A stretch of 14,432 bases of DNA from an uncultured Rhodospirillales bacterium (GCA_937127205.1 CAKZLS010000148.1:1-14432); one strand, 5' to 3'; counted from the first letter of the stretch, positions 6,823 through 14,353 are shown. The notes: generated from the sequence alone by a model not told the origin. Numbers and translations: made by a program.

Positions 6823-7719
6823 ATGTCGGCCCAGCCAACCTCGCGTCAGGCCGCCGTTCTGCTTGCCGCCGTCATTCTCTTGTGGGGCGCCAACTGGCCG
6901 GTCATGAAGGTGGGATTGCAGCTGATTCCACCGTTATGGTTCGCGGCGGCACGCGTGCTGCTGGGCGCGGTCTGCCTGTTTGCCCTGCTGGCGGCCCTCG
7001 GCCGGATCCGCCTTCCCGGTCGCGCGGATATACCCGTGGTGGTGTCCATATCGATCTTTCAAATCGGCCTCTTTCTGGCTCTTATTACCATCGGGCTGCA
7101 GTACGTGGACGCGGGACGCGCGGCAATCCTGGCCTACACCACGCCGCTTTGGGTGGTGCCCATTGCGGCGCTGACCCTCGGCGAGCGTCCGCGTCGGGCT
7201 GAAGCGGCGGCGCTGTTGTTAGGATTGACGGGCATCGGGGTGCTGTTCAATCCGCAAGGTTTCGATCTCTCGGACGTGCGCGCCGTGGCCGGAAACGCCA
7301 TGCTCTTGGCCGCAGCCATGTCGTGGGCCGTGAGCATCGTTCATATTCGCCAGCACACGTGGCACATGAGCCCGCTCCAGCTCATGCCCTGGCAAATGCT
7401 GATCGGCGGTGGCGCGCTGGCAATCGGTGCCATGATAACCGAACCTGTTTCGGATATCCGCTGGTCGGCGGATCTGGTGCTGGTGATGGCGTACAATGGT
7501 CCCGTGGCGTCAGCATTCTGCTTCTGGGCCTATGTCACCGTCGCCCGCCGCTTGCCGGCGATCACCACCGCGCTCGCTTCCTTGGGCGTGCCGGTGATCG
7601 GCGTGTTATCCTCCGCCATCGCCCTCGGCGAACCGCTGTCGCTCACCCGGGTCGGCGGTCTGGCGTTGATCACCTCAGCGGTAGCTTTGCTCACCTTCCC
7701 GCGCCGGCAAAGAAATTAA
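6823..7719 (+). CDS. EamA family (DMT superfamily) transporter
   Basis: 298-residue inner-membrane permease of the drug/metabolite transporter superfamily. It has two tandem EamA repeats (about 10-140 and 155-292) and around ten hydrophobic helices. Typical features are WGANWPVMKVGL (res. 20-31) in the first helix, FLALITIGLQYVDAGRAAILAYTTPLWV across helices 3-4, LGERPRR before helix 5, and LGVPVIGVLSSAIALGEPLSLTRVGG in the second repeat. The substrate is unknown; family members export amino acids, metabolites or drugs. The start is ATG 6823 with no strong Shine-Dalgarno. It lies between bolA and the J-domain gene and shares the strand of the cobST run, 59 bases upstream of the J-domain gene. 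The context does not identify the substrate. Confidence 0.9.
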   Translation: MSAQPTSRQAAVLLAAVILLWGANWPVMKVGLQLIPPLWFAAARVLLGAVCLFALLAALGRIRLPGRADIPVVVSISIFQIGLFLALITIGLQYVDAGRAAILAYTTPLWVVPIAALTLGERPRRAEAAALLLGLTGIGVLFNPQGFDLSDVRAVAGNAMLLAAAMSWAVSIVHIRQHTWHMSPLQLMPWQMLIGGGALAIGAMITEPVSDIRWSADLVLVMAYNGPVASAFCFWAYVTVARRLPAITTALASLGVPVIGVLSSAIALGEPLSLTRVGGLALITSAVALLTFPRRQRN

Positions 7720-7778
7720 CCTGTTTGGACCCACCGCACCGGGTTGCTTCCAACAATCCGACAAACCATAGTACCCTG

Positions 7779-8348
7779 ATGAAACGGTTCTACCGAATGA
7801 CCGGCGGACGCAAACGACGACGCGCGGGTGATGCACCGGAACCAACCGGCCGGGCCTGTGACTGGCCCGGCTGTACGGAGGAAGGCGTATTCAAGGCGCC
7901 GCGATCCCGCAACCAATTGCGCGAATACTGGTGGTACTGCATGGAACACATTCGTCAGTATAACCGAACGTGGAATTACTATTCCGGTATGTCCGACGAG
8001 GAGGTCGAGGCGGATGTCCGCAAGGATACGGTCTGGGACCGGCCGTCGTGGGCTTTTGGTTCCCCGCCCAAGTCGTTTTCCTTCAAGAGCGAACGGTTCC
8101 GCGATGATTTCGGCCTGTTCGGTGACGACGAAGCGCACGTCCCGAACCGGCCCGAGACGCCGGAAGCGCGTGCACTCCTCACCCTCGACCTCGACCCGCC
8201 GGTCACCGTGGCCACGCTAAAGGCGCGATACAAGCAACTGGTGAAACGCTACCACCCGGACGCCAATGGCGGGGACAAAGCAGCCGAGGAAAAATTTAAA
8301 GAAATCAACGAGGCCTATCAAACCGTTCTGAACACCTTTAAGATCTGA
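7779..8348 (+). CDS. J-domain protein with C-terminal J domain and N-terminal Cys/His motif
   Basis: 189-residue soluble protein with an atypical DnaJ layout: the J domain is at the C-terminus (about 132-186) instead of the N-terminus. It keeps helix II and the HPD triad (LVKRYHPDANGG, HPD at 159-161) and the helix III stretch EKFKEINEAYQTV. The N-terminal half has a possible zinc site of the form C-x4-C-x21-C-x2-H (C27, C32, C54, H57) in CDWPGC ... YWWYCMEH, followed by the aromatic segment YNRTWNYYSGM. There are no Gly/Phe-rich, CxxCxGxG or CTD regions, so it is a type III J protein that would recruit DnaK to one client. The ATG at 7779 is used; ATG 7797 is an alternative and the frame is open far upstream inside EamA. 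It precedes cobS by about 115 bases, an association I recall from other alphaproteobacteria, so the client could be the cobaltochelatase. That role is inferred. Confidence 0.88.
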   Translation: MKRFYRMTGGRKRRRAGDAPEPTGRACDWPGCTEEGVFKAPRSRNQLREYWWYCMEHIRQYNRTWNYYSGMSDEEVEADVRKDTVWDRPSWAFGSPPKSFSFKSERFRDDFGLFGDDEAHVPNRPETPEARALLTLDLDPPVTVATLKARYKQLVKRYHPDANGGDKAAEEKFKEINEAYQTVLNTFKI

Positions 8349-8380
8349 CGCAAAAGGGATGGTTTGTGCGCTGCAAGACT

Positions 8381-8393
8381 CTTATGTCATAAG
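8381..8393. repeat. Short perfect palindrome upstream of cobS
   Basis: CTTATG-T-CATAAG, six-base arms around one base, in the 116-base gap between the J-domain gene and cobS. The size and AT content suit a dimeric-regulator half-site pair, but no second copy is in the window and the spacing to any promoter is not defined. No B12 riboswitch-like sequence (B12 box) was recognised in this gap. Confidence 0.25.
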
Positions 8394-8464
8394 CACGCGC
8401 CTTGGGGACATTGCTCCGGAACCGCGACCCGAACACCTGACTTCCGCCACCGAATGAGCCAGTG

Positions 8465-9472
8465 ATGATGCCTGATAACCCGACCGATAGTCCTTCGCCA
8501 GGATGCATGCTGAATGCGCCCGACATCACCCTGTCGGTGCGGCAGACCTTTGGCATCGATACCGATGTGGAAGTGCCGGCATTCAGCGCCGGCGATGATC
8601 ACGTTCCGGACGTGGACGAAGCCTATCGTTTCGACCGCGACACCACCTTGGCAATTCTCGCGGGATTTGCCCACAATCGGCGGCTGATGATCCAGGGTTA
8701 CCATGGCACCGGCAAATCGACGCACATCGAACAGGTGGCAGCACGGCTCAACTGGCCTTGCGTCCGGGTCAATCTGGACAGTCATATCAGCCGCATCGAT
8801 TTGGTCGGACGTGATGCGATTGTTCTGCGTGACGGCGCGCAGGTGACGGAATTCCGCGAGGGCATTTTGCCTTGGGCGTTACAGCGCCCCACCGCTTTGG
8901 TGTTCGACGAATACGACGCCGGCCGCCCGGATGTCATGTTCGTTATCCAGCGGATCCTCGAGGTGGAAGGCAAGCTCACTCTGCTCGACCAGAACCGGGT
9001 TATGCGGCCGCATCCCTATTTTCGCCTGTTTGCCACCACCAACACGGTCGGGCTCGGCGACACCACCGGGCTCTATCACGGCACCCAGCAAATCAACCAA
9101 GGCCAGATGGACCGCTGGAACATTGTGGCGACGCTCAACTACCTGCCGAGCGAAGCGGAGCAGGAAATCGTCGTTGCCAAAGTGCCCTCCTACAATAACG
9201 CCGAAGGCAAGCTGAAAGTCGCGGCGATGGTGGAATTGGCCGACCTGACCCGCGCCGGGTTCATGAACGGCGACATCTCGACGGTGATGTCGCCGCGGAC
9301 TGTCATCACTTGGGCGGAGAATGCTGAGATCTTCAGCAGCATCGGCGTAGCCTTTCGCCTCACCTTCCTGAATAAGTGCGACGAACTCGAGCGGCCGACC
9401 GTGGCCGAGTATTATCAGCGCTGTTTCGCTGAGGACCTTCCCGAGTCCGCCATGCACGCCGTTTTGAGTTAG
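8465..9472 (+). CDS. cobS: Cobaltochelatase subunit CobS (AAA+ ATPase)
   Basis: AAA+ ATPase subunit of the aerobic cobaltochelatase CobN-CobS-CobT, which inserts Co2+ into hydrogenobyrinic acid a,c-diamide during B12 synthesis. The protein is 335 residues, the usual length. Motifs: Walker A GYHGTGKSTH (about res. 78-87), Walker B ALVFDEYDAG (144-153), the sensor-1 region LFATTNTVG, and an arginine finger candidate in QMDRW. The N-terminal CobS segment is present (LSVRQTFGIDTDVEVPAFS). GTG 8462, ATG 8465 and ATG 8468 are consecutive in frame and no strong ribosome site discriminates; I took the first ATG. cobT follows after 6 bases, so the two are cotranscribed and their products form the chaperone-like CobST complex. 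The large subunit gene cobN is not in this window. Confidence 0.96.
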   Translation: MMPDNPTDSPSPGCMLNAPDITLSVRQTFGIDTDVEVPAFSAGDDHVPDVDEAYRFDRDTTLAILAGFAHNRRLMIQGYHGTGKSTHIEQVAARLNWPCVRVNLDSHISRIDLVGRDAIVLRDGAQVTEFREGILPWALQRPTALVFDEYDAGRPDVMFVIQRILEVEGKLTLLDQNRVMRPHPYFRLFATTNTVGLGDTTGLYHGTQQINQGQMDRWNIVATLNYLPSEAEQEIVVAKVPSYNNAEGKLKVAAMVELADLTRAGFMNGDISTVMSPRTVITWAENAEIFSSIGVAFRLTFLNKCDELERPTVAEYYQRCFAEDLPESAMHAVLS

Positions 9473-9478
9473 CCGGCC

Positions 9479-11368
9479 TTGAAGAACCGCGACGACCCCT
9501 CGGCGACGGTAAAGCGGGTGACCGCTGCCGCCGTGCGGGCAATGAGCGGTCACGGCGAAGTGGGTGTCACCTTTGCCGGCGGCGAAAGCAAGATCGATGC
9601 GCGCGGCAACAAGGTGCGTCTGCCTTCGCCCAGTTCGCGTGCCCAAGGCAACGAGATCGCGCAATTGAGAGGGGTCGCCGACGCGATGGCGCTGAACCTG
9701 CGGTATCACGATGCCGGGGCGCACCAGCGGCGGAGACCCGCGGGCACCGAGGCTCGCGCGCTGTTCGATACCGTCGAGCAGGTCCGGGTTCAGACCCTTG
9801 GAATGCGACAGTTCCATGGCGTCGCCCACAACCTCGCGGCGCTCCTCGATCATGCGTGCGACTCGCGGGGCTATGCGTCGGCCGCGACCGACGATCCGGC
9901 GCTCATGGCCGAAACCATGGGCCTGTTGATCCGGGAAAAACTCACGGGAACAAAAGTACCGCCGGCCGCGGAAGCACTCGCCGACGCTTGGCGCGCGCAC
10001 TTCAACACGCATTGCGGACCTGAAGTGACGCGATTGACCGAGAATTTGACCGACCAGGCTGTGTTCGCCGATGTTTTGTCGCAGATGATCCGATCCTTGG
10101 GGCTCATTGACGATAACGATCCCTCGCTCAACGAGGACAACCGGGAAGACGAGAGCGACGGTAACGAACAGACGCCCGACTCCGATGATTCGCCTTCGGA
10201 AGGCGCCGAAGGCGCTTCAGAGAGCGCCTCGGCTTCCCCCGGAGAAGCGGACGGGGACGAATACGGGGAACACCCCGAAGAGAGCTCGGGGGATGATTTC
10301 ATGTCCGGCGAAGGCGGCATGAGCCCCGCCGGCCCGACCGCGCGGCGCAATTTCAAGGGAGACATGCCGGAACTGGACGGACCGGTCTACCGGGCGTTCA
10401 CCACCGAGTACGACGAAGTGGTCGAGGCTTATACGCTATGCGATCCCGAGGAACTCACCCGCCTGCGGGCGCTGCTGGATCAGCAGCTCGCCAACATGGA
10501 GAGCGTGGTTTCGCGGCTCGCCAACAGGCTCCAGCGCAGGCTCCTGGCCAAGCAGACCCGGGCGTGGGAATTCGACCTGGAGGAAGGACTGCTGGACGCG
10601 GGCCGCCTGTCGCGGGTTGTGGTGGACCCTCTCCATCCGCTCAGCTTCAAGCGCGAGAAGGAAACCGATTTCCGCGATACCGTCGTCAGTTTGCTGATCG
10701 ACAATTCCGGATCCATGCGCGGCCGGCCGATTTCGGTGGCCGCCATGAGTGCCGATATTCTAGCGCGCACCTTGGAGCGATGCGGCGTGAAGGTGGAGAT
10801 ACTCGGCTTCACCACTCGAGCCTGGAAGGGCGGCCTGTGCCGCGAGCGGTGGGTCACCGAGGGCCGACCCAAAAACCCGGGCCGACTCAACGATCTGCGC
10901 CATATCGTGTTCAAGGCGGCCGATCAACCGTGGAGACGGGCGCGCCGCAATCTCGGGCTGATGCTGCGCGAGGGCCTTCTCAAGGAAAACATCGACGGTG
11001 AAGCGCTGTTATGGGCGCATTCCCGCCTGTTGGCGCGGTCGGAACAGCGCCGCATCCTCATGGTTATTTCGGACGGAGCGCCGGTGGACGACGCCACGCT
11101 GTCGGCCAATCCGGGCAATTACCTCGAACGCCATCTCCGCCAGGTGATCGACTGGATCGAGAATCAATCTCCCGTGGAACTCACGGCCATCGGCATCGGC
11201 CACGACGTCACCCGATACTACCGCCGCGCGGTGACCCTGATCGATGCCGAGGAACTGGGCGGCACGGTGATGAAGAACCTGGAAGCATTGTTCTCGGAAG
11301 ACGACGACAGCACGATGTGGGCTCCACGATTCGCGGCCACCGGACGCCGCGCCGGGTCCCCGCGCTAA
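9479..11368 (+). CDS. cobT: Cobaltochelatase subunit CobT (VWA/MIDAS subunit)
   Basis: Second CobST subunit, which couples CobS ATP hydrolysis to cobalt insertion by CobN. The protein is 629 residues, normal for the family. The N-terminal CobT domain covers about 1-205. An acidic, low-complexity linker runs from about 211 to 280 (many D, E, S, G, for example EDNREDESDGNEQTPDSDDS). A helical part follows, then the C-terminal CobT_C/von Willebrand A domain with the MIDAS motif DNSGSM (408-413). VISDGAPVDD (about 528-537) supplies further metal-site residues. The TTG at 9479 is used because its first 22 residues match the typical CobT N-terminus; the next ATG (9542) would remove them. The gap to cobS is 6 bases. 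The gene ends tail to tail with a small minus-strand ORF, 9 bases away. Confidence 0.95.
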   Translation: MKNRDDPSATVKRVTAAAVRAMSGHGEVGVTFAGGESKIDARGNKVRLPSPSSRAQGNEIAQLRGVADAMALNLRYHDAGAHQRRRPAGTEARALFDTVEQVRVQTLGMRQFHGVAHNLAALLDHACDSRGYASAATDDPALMAETMGLLIREKLTGTKVPPAAEALADAWRAHFNTHCGPEVTRLTENLTDQAVFADVLSQMIRSLGLIDDNDPSLNEDNREDESDGNEQTPDSDDSPSEGAEGASESASASPGEADGDEYGEHPEESSGDDFMSGEGGMSPAGPTARRNFKGDMPELDGPVYRAFTTEYDEVVEAYTLCDPEELTRLRALLDQQLANMESVVSRLANRLQRRLLAKQTRAWEFDLEEGLLDAGRLSRVVVDPLHPLSFKREKETDFRDTVVSLLIDNSGSMRGRPISVAAMSADILARTLERCGVKVEILGFTTRAWKGGLCRERWVTEGRPKNPGRLNDLRHIVFKAADQPWRRARRNLGLMLREGLLKENIDGEALLWAHSRLLARSEQRRILMVISDGAPVDDATLSANPGNYLERHLRQVIDWIENQSPVELTAIGIGHDVTRYYRRAVTLIDAEELGGTVMKNLEALFSEDDDSTMWAPRFAATGRRAGSPR

Positions 11369-11377
11369 AACCAGACC

Positions 11378-11548
11378 TTATTTTGGGTGCGGCTTGCACG
11401 GCGAGGCGCGGTCGTGCGCACGTTCAGCCACGCGGTCGATCTGTTCGTCGGCAAGATCAGCCAATTCGTCCAGCGCACTGACCCAATCTCTGAGATTTGA
11501 CCAGCCGTGCTGGGCGACAGCTTTGGTCACATGTTTTTGTTTGGACAC
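11378..11548 (-). CDS. Small 56-residue protein, unknown, downstream of cobT on the opposite strand
   Basis: GTG-initiated ORF of 57 codons including the TAA stop. The deduced protein starts MSKQKHVTKAVAQHGWSNLR and continues DWVSALDELADLADEQIDRV, then AERAHDRASPCKPHPK. It has a basic N-terminus and a strongly amphipathic acidic helix (about 18-47), which is what a real small protein looks like rather than a GC shadow. GGGAG lies about 9 bases before the GTG, a usable ribosome site. It occupies otherwise empty DNA between cobT (convergent, 9-base gap) and tctA (same strand, 198 bases upstream). There is one cysteine near the C-terminus and no signal peptide or membrane span. I do not recognise a family. 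Coding status is plausible but unproved. Confidence 0.5.
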   Translation of the reverse strand: MSKQKHVTKAVAQHGWSNLRDWVSALDELADLADEQIDRVAERAHDRASPCKPHPK

Positions 11549-11746
11549 ACCTGCGGCTCCCTCATCACCTAAAGTGGCCGGTTACCAGCACTCAACCATT
11601 CTCGGATAAACTTTCCCTAGCCTCGGGAATGTGTCGCATGTCATTCCTGTTTAAAGCGGTTCTAAACTTATTCCCTGGACGTGGGCCTCTCGATTAAGAA
11701 ATCAACCGTACAAAGGTACCGTATGAACTATTTGTGATGGGTTGGG
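11549..11746. other. Intergenic region between the small ORF and tctA
   Basis: About 198 bases of lower GC than the genes around it. It must hold the end of the tctBA transcript and probably the promoter of the small minus-strand ORF. I see no strong terminator hairpin with a T run in either direction. On the minus strand a TTGAGT lies upstream of the small ORF, without a good -10 at proper spacing. A short plus-strand ORF (about 22 codons, ending at 11697) is present but has no supporting feature. Confidence 0.3.
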
Positions 11747-13282
11747 TCATCCTTCCGGCCCCGTGCGCCGCATCAGGCGCTGCCACATCCGAGCCCGCCA
11801 GCGCTTATAGGCCGGGATCTGTGACAGCACGGTCAGCATGATCACCACAATAAGCAGCACCGAGACCGGGCGGCTGAAGAACCCGGCGAGGCTTCCCTCC
11901 GATACCATCAGCGCGCGGCGCAGGTTTTCGTCGGCCATGGGCCCGAGAATGACGCCGATCACCAACGGCGAGATGGGATACTCCATCTCGGTCAGGAAAT
12001 AGGCGGCAATGCCCACCGGAACCATGAGATACAGGTTGACGATGTTGAGACCAAGCGCGTAGGAGCCGATGACGCACAGCACCGCCACCACCGGCAGAAA
12101 GATGGTGGTGGGTACCCGCAGGACCTTCACCACCTGGCGGGCCAGCAGCATGCCGTTGATCCACATGGCAAGCGACGCCAATAGCATCACGGCGGTCACC
12201 TCCACCAGAAAGCCGGGCCGCTCGAAGGTGATCATCGGCCCCGGATTGACGCCGTGAAGCATCAGCGCACCCAGCAGCATCACCGCCGGCGGACTTCCCG
12301 GAATGCCGAGGGTCAACAGCGGAATTAATGCTCCGCCGATACAGGCGTTGTTGGCGGTTTCCGAAGAAACCAAACCCGCCGGCTCGCCGGTGCCGAAGGT
12401 TTCGGGATGCTTGGAGGTGTTTTTCGCGGCACCGTAGGATACCCATCCGGCGATGTCCTCGCCCACCCCCGGCACCGCGCCGATGCCGACGCCGATCAAC
12501 GAGGAGCGGACAATATGCTTGATATTGCGGGCGATGGTCCGGAACTCGGGCAGGATGCGCCGCACTTCGGCGGGCTTGCCCATGGAGAGCCGGTCGCGCA
12601 GCACCTTGATGATCTGCGGAATACCGAAGGCGCCGATCAGCACCGGGACCACTTCGATGCCGCCATCGAGCGCCGCGGTGTCGAAGGTATAGCGCGGATA
12701 GAATTGCAAATGGTCGCGGCCGATGGTCGACAGCGCAAGGCCGAGCAGGCCGGCGATCCAGCCCTTGTAGACAAGATCCGTGCTGGTCAGCGTGCCGCTG
12801 ATGACGATGCCGAAGAACGCCAGAAGGAAAAATTCGTAGGACGTGAACTGTAGCGCCAATTCGGCGATCAGCGGCGCAAAGGCCACCAGCGACACCATGC
12901 CGATGATGGTGCCGAGGAACGACGCCGTGGTGGTCAGGCCCAGCGCCCGTCCGCCCTCGCCTTTTTGGGCGATGGGATACCCGTCCATGGCGGTGGCGGC
13001 GGACGCGGCAGTGCCCGGAATGTTGATGAGGATCGATGGGTACGATCCGCCGTAAATCGCGCCCACGTACATGGCGAGAAGGGCAATCAGCGCCGTCCCC
13101 AGCGGCATTCCGTACGTCAGCGTCGTCAGCAACGCCACGCCAAGCGTGGCCGTCAGTCCCGGCATCGCACCGAACACGATGCCCATGAAGCTCGCAAGCA
13201 TCAGGACGACGATGTTGGCCGGGTCGCTAAGCAAACCGCCCATGGCCGAGAAGAAGGTGGAAAACTGATCGAACAGGCTCAT
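11747..13282 (-). CDS. tctA: Tripartite tricarboxylate transporter, large permease subunit (TctA)
   Basis: Large membrane subunit of a TTT-family secondary transporter, which imports a carboxylate or related solute handed over by a periplasmic TctC binding protein. The protein is 511 residues with about 11-12 hydrophobic helices, normal for TctA. Both internal-repeat signatures are visible: FGAMPGLTATLGVALL (about res. 37-52), followed by YGGSYPSILINIPGTAASAATAMDGYP, and IGAVPGVGEDIAGWVSYGAAK, followed by ACIGGALIPLLTLGIPGSPPAVML. The start is ATG 13282 with GGTGA 7 bases upstream; tctB ends 18 bases before it, so the two are one operon. The solute cannot be predicted because these systems are many and their specificity lies mostly in TctC, which is outside the window. 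Confidence 0.95.
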   Translation of the reverse strand: MSLFDQFSTFFSAMGGLLSDPANIVVLMLASFMGIVFGAMPGLTATLGVALLTTLTYGMPLGTALIALLAMYVGAIYGGSYPSILINIPGTAASAATAMDGYPIAQKGEGGRALGLTTTASFLGTIIGMVSLVAFAPLIAELALQFTSYEFFLLAFFGIVISGTLTSTDLVYKGWIAGLLGLALSTIGRDHLQFYPRYTFDTAALDGGIEVVPVLIGAFGIPQIIKVLRDRLSMGKPAEVRRILPEFRTIARNIKHIVRSSLIGVGIGAVPGVGEDIAGWVSYGAAKNTSKHPETFGTGEPAGLVSSETANNACIGGALIPLLTLGIPGSPPAVMLLGALMLHGVNPGPMITFERPGFLVEVTAVMLLASLAMWINGMLLARQVVKVLRVPTTIFLPVVAVLCVIGSYALGLNIVNLYLMVPVGIAAYFLTEMEYPISPLVIGVILGPMADENLRRALMVSEGSLAGFFSRPVSVLLIVVIMLTVLSQIPAYKRWRARMWQRLMRRTGPEG

Positions 13283-13300
13283 GGGCGTGTCACCAGGACC

Positions 13301-14080
13301 TCAATCGGCGAGCGCGCGCAATGCGTAGTTGAGGTGGTCCATGGCCTCGATCACGAGGCCCTCCACCGGCAGCGGGACAAGCAGGAAATACTTGAAGGTG
13401 GGGCAAAGCACCAACGGCACGACGACGCTGATGGTCAGCGCGATCCTGAGCCGCCGCCGGTCCTCCAGGCGTTCCTCGTGCCGTTCCTGGCCGATGAAGA
13501 CGTTGGCGTAAGCGTAAGCCGCAAGGGCGGCGAGCACCGCTATTCCCGCCACATCGATGAGCAGCGCGGAATCGGAGCCGCGAATATGGCTCACGCCAAA
13601 GATCGCGAGCACACCCATTACAAACGAGACAGCGCAAAACGCCACGACATGGATCTTTGCCAGCGCCGGGCGATCGACATAGAAGGCGACAACGAACGCT
13701 TGCAAAAACAACACCGTCGCAACGAGGAAATCCATCCTGGGGATCAGGCCGTACACGTACGCCGCGATCAGCGCAACGATGGCGATCAATCGAAAATCGC
13801 GCTCGCTGATTGTGCCGATGCCCTGTCCCAGGGCCGCAAGCGCTTGACGCGCGCCACCGGTGACGATGGCGTTGACGAACAAAACGACGGAGAGAACAAC
13901 CAGGGCGCCCGCGACGAGCAATGGAAACAGGGCCGGCGAGACGTACCAGACGTTTTGCACCCCGCCGTAGCTGTCCTGCATGGGGAACGTCGTGGCTTCG
14001 GCGATCATGGCGGCGCCGAGGCCGAACAAAACGATGCTCGTCCAGAAATCGGCTTTTCTGAGGCCGCCTTTGTTCTTCAT
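13301..14080 (-). CDS. tctB: Tripartite tricarboxylate transporter, small membrane subunit (TctB), enlarged
   Basis: Small membrane subunit partnering TctA. At 259 residues it is clearly longer than the usual 140-190. The N-terminal helix with ADFWTSIVLFGLGAAMIAEA (res. 10-29) and SPALFPLLVAGALVVLSVV (48-66) are typical, as is the C-terminal FKYFLLVPLPVEGLV (229-243), which ends the canonical fold. Between them lie extra hydrophobic segments (about 143-163 and 172-195) and a charged stretch QERHEERLEDRRRLR (198-212), suggesting an internal insertion with two more spans. The start is ATG 14080 with no recognisable ribosome site: only 8 bases separate it from the TA that borders the palindromic element. 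A binding-protein gene tctC would be expected upstream, beyond the right edge. Confidence 0.88.
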   Translation of the reverse strand: MKNKGGLRKADFWTSIVLFGLGAAMIAEATTFPMQDSYGGVQNVWYVSPALFPLLVAGALVVLSVVLFVNAIVTGGARQALAALGQGIGTISERDFRLIAIVALIAAYVYGLIPRMDFLVATVLFLQAFVVAFYVDRPALAKIHVVAFCAVSFVMGVLAIFGVSHIRGSDSALLIDVAGIAVLAALAAYAYANVFIGQERHEERLEDRRRLRIALTISVVVPLVLCPTFKYFLLVPLPVEGLVIEAMDHLNYALRALAD

Positions 14081-14090
14081 CGCTGTTCTA

Positions 14091-14123
14091 GTGGTCTGGA
14101 TCTAACGTATGGTACCCATACGA
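14091..14123 (+). repeat. Left terminal inverted repeat of the MITE-like element
   Basis: Begins GTGGTCTGGATC and ends CCCATACGA. It matches the reverse complement of 14321-14353 with four mismatches, at repeat positions 6, 13, 17 and 24, all transitions. It contains GGTACC and a TATGGTACCCATA core that is itself palindromic. Confidence 0.8.
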
Positions 14124-14126
14124 CGA

Positions 14127-14214
14127 CCTTCCGAGTTTGTTGGTTAGGCGCGTGGCGCGTAGTGATGCCATGGCATCATATGCGTCGCGCAACGACGCCA
14201 AGAGGCTCGGAAGG
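14127..14214. repeat. Internal inverted-repeat arm 1, centred on a 16-bp palindrome
   Basis: Outer arms CCTTCCGAG (14127-14135) and CTCGGAAGG (14206-14214) are perfectly complementary. The centre holds a perfect 16-bp palindrome, TGATGCCATGGCATCA (14163-14178). The sequence in between pairs partly (GCGCG... / ...CGCGC). As DNA it could extrude as a cruciform, and as RNA it would form a long stem. Confidence 0.7.
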
Positions 14215-14226
14215 CCGCCCTTCGGG

Positions 14227-14320
14227 TCGTTTTTCCCGTTCTCTCGGGGCGTCGGACACCCTTGACGATGGGTCCCCATCGCCGGCGAGCGCCCTCCTAC
14301 CGAGGGAACGGGAAAAACGA
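14227..14320. repeat. Internal inverted-repeat arm 2
   Basis: The 21-base arm 14227-14247 (TCGTTTTTCCCGTT then CTCTCGG) is complementary to 14300-14320 with one mismatch. The enclosed loop contains a further small hairpin around GATGGGTCCCCATC (14267-14280). The right arm directly abuts the right terminal repeat. Confidence 0.7.
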
Positions 14321-14353
14321 TCGTATGGGCACCATATGTTGGATCCAAACCAC
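14321..14353 (-). repeat. Right terminal inverted repeat of the MITE-like element
   Basis: On the minus strand it begins GTGGTTTGGATCC and ends CCCATACGA, the partner of 14091-14123. It is followed by TA at 14354-14355. Confidence 0.8.

Noticed and set aside
7323..7778. Upstream extension of the J-domain frame into the EamA gene
   Set aside because: It overlaps EamA out of frame and has non-protein-like composition; the J protein starts at ATG 7779 after EamA ends.
8879..10012. 377-codon minus-strand frame over cobS/cobT
   Set aside because: It spans two well-defined plus-strand genes antisense and shows no family motif.
11635..11697. Short plus-strand ORF of about 22 codons
   Set aside because: No convincing ribosome site, no conserved feature and too short to judge by composition.
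14088..14348. 86-codon minus-strand ORF as a protein gene
   Set aside because: It lies entirely inside the palindromic element, so its sequence is dictated by the inverted repeats; no family resemblance.
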